Shown in pieces: positions 57,190 to 64,000 of a DNA stretch of 64,000 nt. Numbering within the stretch: position 1 is the stretch's first letter; the number at the start of each line of letters is the position of its first letter. A program made the position numbers and the translations under genes. Source of the DNA: Halocaridina rubra. Lineage: Eukaryota > Arthropoda > Malacostraca > Decapoda > Atyidae. The stretch lies in assembly GCA_037179515.1 (NCBI GenBank), contig JAXCGZ010015135.1, positions 135,001 through 199,000 of the forward strand. Reading direction: 5' to 3'. The notes beneath the pieces were generated by a model, which was given only the letters and a program-made list of their open reading frames with translations, ran no database searches and was not told the origin of the DNA.

Positions 57190-57311
57190 GTAATTACCTA
57201 ATTGTAATTACCTAATTGTGCTCACGGGAAAGAGCTCCAAGCTCATAACTTCCCGTCTCTTGTTTGGTTCTTTTTTGTCCTTAGTGATACTTTTCATACT
57301 TGTCCTTAAAA
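57190..57311 (-). mobile_element. CR1-like LINE fragment K (3' end only)
   Basis: Two diverged tail units (GTAATTACCTAATT at 57190-57203 and 57204-57217), the stem-loop region from 57224 and about 70 bases of 3'UTR and last codons. Its truncated 5' end meets copy L across a few GT bases. Confidence 0.9.
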
Positions 57312-57321
57312 CTGTGTATGT

Positions 57322-59737
57322 GTGATTACCTAATTGTGATTACCTAATTGTGTTTACGGGAAAGAGCCAAAAGCTCGTATCTTCCCGTCTCCTCATCGGT
57401 TCCATTTTAGACTTAGTCATACTTACCATACCTGTCCTTAAAACTATGGATTGAGATAGCATTAATTACCTCCTCGCTTAGTGAATTCCAATTATCAACT
57501 ACTCTTACACTGAAAAAGTATTTCCTTACATCCTGCAAAGAAGTTTTCTTACGAAGCTTCAAACTATGACCTCTAGTTCTAGAGCCAGCCATATCAAAAT
57601 ATCGATCCCTATCCACGCTATCATAACCATGAAGGAATTTAAAGACTGTCACCATATCCCCCCTCACTCTTCTAGCTTCGAGTGATGGTAAGTCTAATAC
57701 CCTCAGCCTCTCATCATAACTGAGATTGCGTATTTCTGGCACCAGTTTCGTGGCATGTCTTTGAACTTTTTCAAGCTTAGCTATGTGCTTTTTCAAGTGC
57801 GGATTCCAAAAGGGGGCTGCATATACGAGTTTTGGCCTCACATAGGTTACATAAATATTTCTGAACATTTCCTTGTCCATGTGCCTGAAGGCTACCCTTA
57901 CATTTGATAAGAATGCATATGCTGCCCTTACTATGCCATTTATATGTATTTCTGGAGACAAATCTGCCAGTATGTTTACTCCTAGATCTCTCTCATTTTC
58001 TGTCTCTTGAAGTTGTACTCCGGCCACCGAGTAGTCAAGCTTGGGCCTTCTTGCACTTGTACCCATTCTCATTACCTTACATTTTGAAGTATTGAATTTC
58101 ATTAGCCACTTTTCTGACCACTCATGCAGATTATTTAGATCCTCCTGAAGTTCTCTACCATTGTTCTCGTTTCCTACTTTCTTCACAATCTTTGCATCAT
58201 CTGCAAACATATTCATGAATGAATTTACAGACTCTGGTAGGTCATTTACATATACAAGGAACAAAAGTGGCTCTAAAACTGAACCCTGTGGAACTCCACT
58301 ACTAACTCTTCTCCATTCAGACACTGAATGTCTTACTCTAACCCTCTGTTCCCTTCCTTCTAAGTAAGTTTTTATCCATTCCAAAACATTTCCACCTATT
58401 CTAGCCATTGATTGCAGCTTCCTAATAAGTCTCCCATGTGGAACAGTGTCAAACACTTTCTGGAAGTCTAGGAATATGCAATCTGCCCAGCCCTCTCTTT
58501 CCTGTAAGATTTGGCTTACCTCATCATAAAATTCTAATAAGTTTGTTATTGTTGATCTACCTTCTCTGAAGCCATGTTGCCTCACTGACAAAAAGTTGAA
58601 GGATTCTAAGTGAAGAGAGATATGTTTCCTTAGTAGTTTCTCCATAACTTTGCAAACTAAGCTGGTCAAGGAAACTGGTCTATAGTTCAGAGCCGTATCC
58701 CTCCTTCCCTTTTTGAAGATAGGTATCACATTTGCTTGTTTCCAGCATCTTGGAATCTCCCCCGACTCCAGTGACTCCTTAAATATGATACTTAGTGCCA
58801 CTGATATTGTGTTTGCGCATTTTTTAAGCACATGAGGGAATATGTCATCAGGACCTGTAGCTTTATGAACATCTAAATCCATCAGCGCTTTGCATACCTC
58901 TGTGGCTGTAAGGTTGATGTTCTCTAATACTGGCCCTTGAGCTTCTATCAATGCAATCTGAGGGGGTGGGGTATTTTCTACTGTAAATACTGACTGAAAC
59001 TCCTTGTTCAATTCTTTGCAGATCTCTTCATCCGTCTCAGTGATGCTTCCATCCACTCTCTTTAGCCTTAAAACCTGTTCTTTTACCTTCAGTTTTCCTC
59101 TGTTAAAGCTGTGGAAGAGCTTGGGATTTTCTTTAGCCTTCCTGGTGATGTCCCTCTCATAGTCTCTCTCTGCCTCTCTCCTTTTACTTAGGTAGTCATT
59201 TCTTGCTCTTTTGTAGGTTTGCCAGGTATTTATGTTTTTTCTCCTCCTATACCTTTTCCAGCATTTGTCTCTCCACTCCTTAGCTCTTTTACACCCATTA
59301 TCTAACCATTTCTCTCTGGCATGAATTACACCTACTTTGGTGACAGGTATGCAGCAATCTACTATCTTCCCATATTTCTCACAAAAGATGTCATACATTT
59401 CTTGTACAGATTTGTTGTAAAATAAGGTTCTCCAGTCAATAACTGCAAAAAGCTCATTCATTTTGATGTAATCTCCTTTCGGATAGTTCCTCCTCATGTC
59501 CTCAGTGCCTCTACTCTCAGGAAGAATATCTTCAATGATATACTCCATCAACAACACACAGTGGTCACTCTTTCCAATTGGTGGTTCATACTCAATATTT
59601 TCAATATCCAACACATTATCTGTGAACACTAGATCAAGTAGTGATGGCTCATCCCCACCCCTGGCCCTTGTTGGTTCCATTACATGTTGGTGTAGGAAAT
59701 TCCCTTGTACGCAATCTAGGAATCTTGCCCCGAATGA
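57322..59737 (-). mobile_element. CR1-like LINE copy L, 5'-truncated in endonuclease
   Basis: Tail units at 57322-57335 and 57336-57349 and the stem-loop at 57356-57388 mark the 3' end. The 5' end breaks at SFGARFL in the endonuclease (59737), where a short (GT)n precedes the tail of copy M. The coding part has no stop or frameshift, making it the best-preserved CR1 copy by open frame. Confidence 0.97.
57413..59680 (-). CDS. CR1 ORF2: endonuclease C-terminal part, reverse transcriptase and C-terminal domain (copy L)
   Basis: This is the longest open frame of the window, 755 codons from the first ATG, and open upstream to the truncation at 59737. In order it has SLLDLVFTDNVLD and IGKSDHCVLL (endonuclease), the basic linker through DITRKAKENPKLFHSF, reverse transcriptase motifs ([27 protein letters not shown], motif A with DFQKVFDTVPHG, motif [21 protein letters not shown], motif [10 protein letters not shown]) and the C-terminal region to KYD. 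Motif B carries Gly to Glu in VLGP, which may impair activity. The codon before ENPKLF is GAA, showing the TAA in copies B and C is derived. Confidence 0.96.
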   Translation of the reverse strand: MEPTRARGGDEPSLLDLVFTDNVLDIENIEYEPPIGKSDHCVLLMEYIIEDILPESRGTEDMRRNYPKGDYIKMNELFAVIDWRTLFYNKSVQEMYDIFCEKYGKIVDCCIPVTKVGVIHAREKWLDNGCKRAKEWRDKCWKRYRRRKNINTWQTYKRARNDYLSKRREAERDYERDITRKAKENPKLFHSFNRGKLKVKEQVLRLKRVDGSITETDEEICKELNKEFQSVFTVENTPPPQIALIEAQGPVLENINLTATEVCKALMDLDVHKATGPDDIFPHVLKKCANTISVALSIIFKESLESGEIPRCWKQANVIPIFKKGRRDTALNYRPVSLTSLVCKVMEKLLRKHISLHLESFNFLSVRQHGFREGRSTITNLLEFYDEVSQILQEREGWADCIFLDFQKVFDTVPHGRLIRKLQSMARIGGNVLEWIKTYLEGREQRVRVRHSVSEWRRVSSGVPQGSVLEPLLFLVYVNDLPESVNSFMNMFADDAKIVKKVGNENNGRELQEDLNNLHEWSEKWLMKFNTSKCKVMRMGTSARRPKLDYSVAGVQLQETENERDLGVNILADLSPEIHINGIVRAAYAFLSNVRVAFRHMDKEMFRNIYVTYVRPKLVYAAPFWNPHLKKHIAKLEKVQRHATKLVPEIRNLSYDERLRVLDLPSLEARRVRGDMVTVFKFLHGYDSVDRDRYFDMAGSRTRGHSLKLRKKTSLQDVRKYFFSVRVVDNWNSLSEEVINAISIHSFKDRYGKYD

Positions 59738-59846
59738 GTGTGTATGTATGTGTGTGTGATTACCTAATTGTGATTACCTAATTGTGTTTACGGGAAAGAG
59801 CCTAAAACTCGTATATTCCCGTCTCCTGATCGGTTCCATTTTAGAC

Positions 59847-60490
59847 TTAGTTATACTTATCATACCTGTCCTTAAAACTATGGATTGAGATAGCATTAAC
59901 TACCTCCTCGCTTAGCGAATTCCAATTATCAACTACTCTTACACTGAAAAAGTATTTCCTTACATCCTGCAAACAAGTTTTCTTACGAAGCTTCAAACTA
60001 TGACCTCTAGTTCTAGAGCCAGCCATATCAAAATATCGATCCCTATCCACTCTATCATAACCATGAAGGAATTTAAAGACTGTCACCATATCCCCCCCCT
60101 CACTCTTCTAGCTTCGAGTGATTGTAAGTCTAATTCCCTCAGCCTCTCATTATAACTGAGATTGCGTATTTCTGGCACCAGTTTCGTGGCATGTCTTTGA
60201 ACTTTTTCAAGCTTAGCTATGTGCTTTTTCAAGTGCGGATTCCAAAAGGGGGCTGCATATTCGAGTTTTGGCCTTACATAGGTTACATAAATATTTCTGA
60301 ACATTTCCTTGTCCATGTGCCTGAAGGCTACCCTTACATTTGATAAGAATGCATATGCTGCCCTTACTATGCCATTTATATGTATTTCTGGAGACAAATC
60401 TGCCAGTATATTTACTCCTAGATCTCTCATTTTCTGTCTCTTGAAGTTGTACTCCAGCCACCGAGTAGTCAAGCTTGGGCCTTCTTGCAC
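59847..60490 (-). pseudogene. CR1 ORF2 C-terminal domain (copy M)
   Basis: The frames 60083-60490 ([48 protein letters not shown]) and 59847-60089 ([31 protein letters not shown]) are split by an expanded C run near 60095, an extra C or CC against other copies. Confidence 0.92.
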
Positions 60491-61265
60491 TTGTACCCAT
60501 TCTCATTACCTTACATTTTGAAGTATTGAATTTCATTAGCCACTTTTCTGACCACTCATGCAGATTATTTAGATCCTCCTGAAGTTCTCTACCATTGTTC
60601 TCGTTTCCTACTTTCTTCACAATCTTTGCATCATCTGCAAACATATTCATGAATGAATTTACAGACTCTGGTAGGTCATTTACATATACAAGGAACAAAA
60701 GTGGCCCTAAAACTGAACCCTGTGGAACTCCACTACTAACTCTTCTCCATTCAGACACTGAGCGTCTTACTCTAACCTTCTGTTCCCTTCCTTCTAAGTA
60801 AGTTTTTATCCATTCCAAAACATTTCCACCTATTCTAGCCATTGATTGCAGCTTCCTAATAAGTCTCCCATGTGGAACAGTGTCAAACACTTTCTGGAAG
60901 TCTAGGAATATGCAATCTGCCCAGCCCTCTCTTTCCTGTAAGATTTGGCTTACCTCATCATAAAATTCTAATAAGTTTGTTACTGTTGATCTACCTTCTC
61001 TGAAGCCATGTTGCCTCACTGACAAAAAGTTGAAGGATTCCAAGTGAAGAGAGATATGTTTCCTTAATAGTTTCTCCATAACTTTGCAAACTATGCTGGT
61101 CAAGGAAACTGGTCTATAGTTCAGAGCCATATCCCTCCTTCCCTTTTTGAAGATAGGTATCACATTTGCTTGTTTCCAGCATCTTGGAATCTCCCCCGAC
61201 TCCAGTGACTCCTTAAATATGATACTTAGTGCCACTGATATTGTGTTTGCGCATTTTCTAAGCAC
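60430..61265 (-). CDS. CR1 ORF2 reverse transcriptase (copy M)
   Basis: The frame 60213-61265 holds the catalytic core: [66 protein letters not shown] and MFADDAKIV, then motif D. A two-base loss near 60427 (ERSRS for ERDLG) moves translation out of frame for the last ~70 residues. Motif A has Val for Ala (QKVFD), shared with copy L. Confidence 0.93.
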
Positions 61266-62245
61266 ATGAGGGGATAGGATATGTCATCAGGACCTGTAGC
61301 TTTATGAACATCTAAATCCATCAGCGCTTTGCATACCTCTGTGGCTGTAAGGTTGATGTTCTCTAATACCGGCCCTTGAGCTTCTATCACTGCAATCTGA
61401 GGGGGTGGGGTATTTTCTACTGTAAATACTGACTGAAACTCCTTGTTCAATTCTTTGCAAATCTCTTCATCCGTCTCAGTGATGCTTCCATCCGCTCTCT
61501 TTAGCCTTAAAACCTGTTCTTTTACATTCAGTTTTTCTCTGATAAAGCTGTGGAAAAGCTTGGGATTTTCTTTAGCCTTCCTGGTGATGTCCCTCTCATA
61601 GTCTCTCTCTGCCTCTCTCCTTTTACTTAGGTAGTCATTTCTTGCTCTTTTGTAGGTTTGCCAGGCATTTATGTTTTTTCTCCTCCTATACCTTTTCCAG
61701 CATTTGTCTCTCCACTCCTTAGCTCTTTTACACCCATTATCGAACCATTTCTCTGTGGCATGAATTACACCTACTTTGGTGACAGGTATGCAGCAATCTA
61801 CTATCTTCCCATATTTCTCACAAAAGATGTCATACATCTCTTGTACAGATTTGTTGTAAAATAAGGTTCTCCAGTCAATAACTGCAAAAAGCTCATTCAT
61901 TTTGATGTAATCTCCTTTCGGGTAGTTCCTCCTCATGTCCTCAGTGCCTCTACTCTCAGGAAGAATATCTTCAATGATATACTCCATCAACAACACACAG
62001 TGGTCACTCTTTCCAATTGGTGGTTCATACTCAATATTTTCAATATCCAACACATTATCTGTGAACACTAGATCAAGTAGTGATGGCTCATCCCCACCCC
62101 TGGCCCTTGTTGGTTCCATTACATGTTGGTGTAGGAAATTCCCTTGTACGCAATCTAGGAATCTTGCCCCGAATGAGTCCTCACCACTGTGTGGGTCAAG
62201 ATTTATCCAATCTATCTCTTTATGATTAAAGTCTCCCATAATCAA
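61226..62245 (-). CDS. CR1 ORF2 endonuclease C-terminal part, linker and reverse transcriptase start (copy M)
   Basis: The 339 codons run from IMGDFNHKEIDWINLDP through PSLLDLVFTDNVLD, IGKSDHCVLLMEY, the basic linker and KENPKLFHSF to [15 protein letters not shown] four-base insertion near 61277 (GGGATAGGATATGTC against GGGGATATGTC) then shifts the frame out of the reverse transcriptase. Confidence 0.92.
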   Translation of the reverse strand: MIMGDFNHKEIDWINLDPHSGEDSFGARFLDCVQGNFLHQHVMEPTRARGGDEPSLLDLVFTDNVLDIENIEYEPPIGKSDHCVLLMEYIIEDILPESRGTEDMRRNYPKGDYIKMNELFAVIDWRTLFYNKSVQEMYDIFCEKYGKIVDCCIPVTKVGVIHATEKWFDNGCKRAKEWRDKCWKRYRRRKNINAWQTYKRARNDYLSKRREAERDYERDITRKAKENPKLFHSFIREKLNVKEQVLRLKRADGSITETDEEICKELNKEFQSVFTVENTPPPQIAVIEAQGPVLENINLTATEVCKALMDLDVHKATGPDDISYPLMCLENAQTQYQWH

Positions 62246-62673
62246 AATCTTACATTTTTTTCCCGTGCCATGTTAACAACTGAGTTTATGACTTCAATAG
62301 TACCTATATGACTTTCCTCATAAACTTCAAGCCTATTTTGGTTCCTTGGAGGGTTGTATACAACAGTTATTATAATGCTCTCTGACCCAGTATTTATGCG
62401 AGCAACAAGAAATTCCTTGAACTCACTTTCTATAGCCAAGTTTATTTCTTCAACTTGAATCCTTTCACTTATGAGCAGTGCTATCCCTCCACCAGTCCTC
62501 TCAGATCTTTCAACCTTTAGTATTCTGAAGCCCTTAGGAAAAACTGTGACACTGTTTATGTCCTCACTCAACTTAGTCTCTGTAATTGCTACTATATCTG
62601 CCTTACTGTTGTGAATCCTATCTTTTAATTCTACTGCCTTACCAGCTAATCCATCAGCATTTGTGTATAACAA
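62242..62673 (-). pseudogene. CR1 ORF2 endonuclease N-terminal part (copy M)
   Basis: The fragment contains LYTNADGLAGKAVELKD, IVAITETKLSEDINS, GGGIALLISERI and TVVYNPPRNQ. It is cut from the next part by a one-base change in a T run near 62255. Confidence 0.92.
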
Positions 62674-62873
62674 TCTTAATGAGGCCCCATCCCCTGATCT
62701 TCTGTCATTATCTTCTTTATCTCCCCTTTGTCTGGAAGAACTCTGTAACGAAAATTTTTCTTCTATTCTTCATTTCTTTCATCATTTAACCTTCTTGCCT
62801 CTTGCAACAAGTTTTTGATCTTTCCCATCTCTTCCTGTGTTCTGTATCGTCTAATGAACACTTCTTTGAATTC

Positions 62874-63755
62874 TTAAAGGTCTTTTAGACTTTTTTTTCT
62901 CAACAATATTTCCCTACATGTTTCCCCTCTCTCAAAGGTTGCTTTTGTTGGTCTCGGCTTTCCTTCCCTCGAATATTTACCTAGTTGGTGTATGTTTACA
63001 ATATCCTCAGGACCACAAACTACTCCAAGCTTTCTTATCAAGTCTACAACCCTAGCTTTATTTTCTTCAAGTCTCCCCTGCCATGTTGGCTCCTGGGATT
63101 CACTTATGCCTGAGATTACCACTGTCTTCTCCTTATCAAGTGCCTGTCTGATGAGTGGGTTTGCCCTTTCCATCACAACGTCTTTCATTTTTTCGATTAC
63201 TGTCTCTTTATAGTCAACTGTTTGTATGTTTTCCAGTGCCACCACCTTTACAGCCTCTTTTACTGCCACATTCCCCTTTAGTGCATCAGCAAAGGAAGTT
63301 TTCATGGCATCATTTTCCATATTCAGCTCCTGGAACTCTTTTCTGAACTGTTCAATGTTTTCCTTAATCTGGACATTCCAAGCAGCAATCTCGTCTCTCT
63401 CAGAAGAGAGCAGTGAACTAACATCTAATTCCTTTAGGTTGTCATTCAGCTGTTTGTTTTTATCTTCTTGTTTAGAAAGTCTAGATTCTAGTTGACTGTT
63501 TTCCCCTTCCAGCTTCTTTATTCTTTTTTCTAGTTCCTTTCTCTCCTGTCCTTGTGCTTTATTTGCTTCCTCCAAAGATCTTATTTGCTCTCTGAGTGTT
63601 TCATTCACTTTCATTTCTCCATCCATATTCCGAATTTTATCATCAAGGCTTATAACCATTGCCTCTAAATTCTTGATTTTCTGTTTAAGTCCCCTAATGG
63701 CTACCCCTCCTACCAACCCATGGATGGGAGAGGTTTGGGACAGAGATGGCGTCAT
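62874..63755 (-). CDS. CR1 ORF1 RNA-binding protein (copy M)
   Basis: I place the start at ATG 63755 (MTPSLSQTSPIHG), equivalent to the copy C start. The longer frame upstream is (TG)n-encoded. The protein has a coiled coil (residues ~20-170), the VVISGISESQEPTWQGRLEE block, LGVVCGPEDIVNIHQLGKYS and REILLRKKSLKDL. It stops at TAA near 62876, where copy C reads CAA. The remaining C-terminal codons (62875-62700) follow in frame with further lesions. Confidence 0.9.
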   Translation of the reverse strand: MTPSLSQTSPIHGLVGGVAIRGLKQKIKNLEAMVISLDDKIRNMDGEMKVNETLREQIRSLEEANKAQGQERKELEKRIKKLEGENSQLESRLSKQEDKNKQLNDNLKELDVSSLLSSERDEIAAWNVQIKENIEQFRKEFQELNMENDAMKTSFADALKGNVAVKEAVKVVALENIQTVDYKETVIEKMKDVVMERANPLIRQALDKEKTVVISGISESQEPTWQGRLEENKARVVDLIRKLGVVCGPEDIVNIHQLGKYSREGKPRPTKATFERGETCREILLRKKSLKDL

Positions 63756-63766
63756 TTTTATGTTAT

Positions 63767-63798
63767 CCCTCTGTGTGTGTGTGTGTGCATGTGTGTGT
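63767..63798. repeat. (TG)n microsatellite at the 5' end of CR1 copy M
   Basis: A short TG repeat with one interruption, directly at the element boundary. Confidence 0.93.
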
Positions 63799-64000
63799 AA
63801 TAAAAATCGATGCCAGAGACACAATAAAATAAAACTGGAATGAAGTTTTCCATTTTAATTTACAAACCAATTATTACAGTGCATTCGCCCACTACCTGTG
63901 ATCATCTTCAGTGCCAGTACCTATTTACAAAAATACACTTATATCAACAACAGTTCAAGTAACAAAGAGCAATCATGATAAAACAGTAGAAGCAAAATTA
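63799..64000 (-). other. Unassigned end with hammerhead-like motif
   Basis: On the minus strand CTGAAGA (63911-63905) is followed by a short imperfect stem and GCGAA (63888-63884), the spacing of hammerhead ribozyme core boxes CUGANGA and GAA. Similar sequences occur in Penelope-like elements as I recall. The element itself lies outside the window, so the assignment is weak. Confidence 0.25.

Larger units (their letters stand above)
59756..63766 (-). mobile_element. CR1-like LINE copy M, nearly full length without 5'UTR
   Basis: Tail units at 59756-59783 and the stem-loop at 59790-59822 mark the 3' end. The 5' end stops about 12 bases before the ORF1 ATG, where (TG)n begins (63767). It contains ORF1, endonuclease, reverse transcriptase and C-terminal domain with frameshifts near 60090, 60430, 61270 and 62245 and a stop in ORF1 near 62876. 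Confidence 0.96.

Overview
This is a stretch of animal genomic DNA made almost entirely of transposable elements and microsatellites. I found no convincing host gene, rRNA gene, functional tRNA gene or CRISPR array. Long (GA)n, (AC)n, (TA)n and (AAT)n tracts alternate with CR1-like, RTE-like and Jockey-like LINEs and several tRNA-derived SINEs. One short repeat (8265-8445 and 21624-21822) resembles repeats I remember from decapod crustaceans. I therefore infer a decapod such as a shrimp, crayfish or crab, with moderate confidence.

Layout. 1-1394: decayed CR1 3' half. 1395-3770: microsatellites and SINE fragments. 3840-7690: a decayed minus-strand LINE (family 3). 7686-14383: microsatellites, SINEs, an AT-rich stretch without genes, an ~82-bp repeat, a 21-bp minisatellite and two copies of a ~300-bp LINE derivative. 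14383-21623: three CR1 copies in a head-to-tail array separated by microsatellites. 21624-23260: SINE, microsatellites and a third ~300-bp derivative. 23261-26125: minus-strand LINE family 2. 26188-30617: the longest plus-strand CR1 copy, with 5'UTR, ORF1, endonuclease and reverse transcriptase. 31067-34450: a minus-strand RTE-like LINE split by a SINE. 34452-36571: long (TA)n tracts separating different repeat cassettes, including two foldbacks. 36602-38418: CR1 copy E. 38473-57000: one very rearranged minus-strand CR1 whose 5' half (5'UTR-ORF1-endonuclease) occurs three times. It carries a nested full-length LINE family 2, a ~300-bp derivative, a deleted piggyBac and a 5.46-kb piggyBac. 57190-63766: another head-to-tail CR1 array (K, L, M). 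63767-64000: (TG)n and an unassigned end.

How the parts relate. The CR1 family encodes an RNA-binding-type ORF1 with coiled coil and a second protein with an APE endonuclease and a reverse transcriptase. Each copy ends in a conserved stem-loop and one to two 14-bp tail repeats (AATTAGGTAATCAC), and nearly all copies abut (AC)n or (TA)n on both sides. LINE family 2 has a 5' end defined by its nested position, and the ~300-bp repeat looks like that 5' end joined to the LINE's 3' end, a RIME-like non-autonomous partner. Every protein-coding element seen has at least one inactivating lesion or truncation.

The strongest leads are the apparent (AC)n-targeting and array formation of CR1, the RIME-like LINE derivative, the CR1 with a triplicated 5' half and piggyBac termini at the same site in two of its units, and the ~470-bp tRNA-like foldback between (TA)n tracts.
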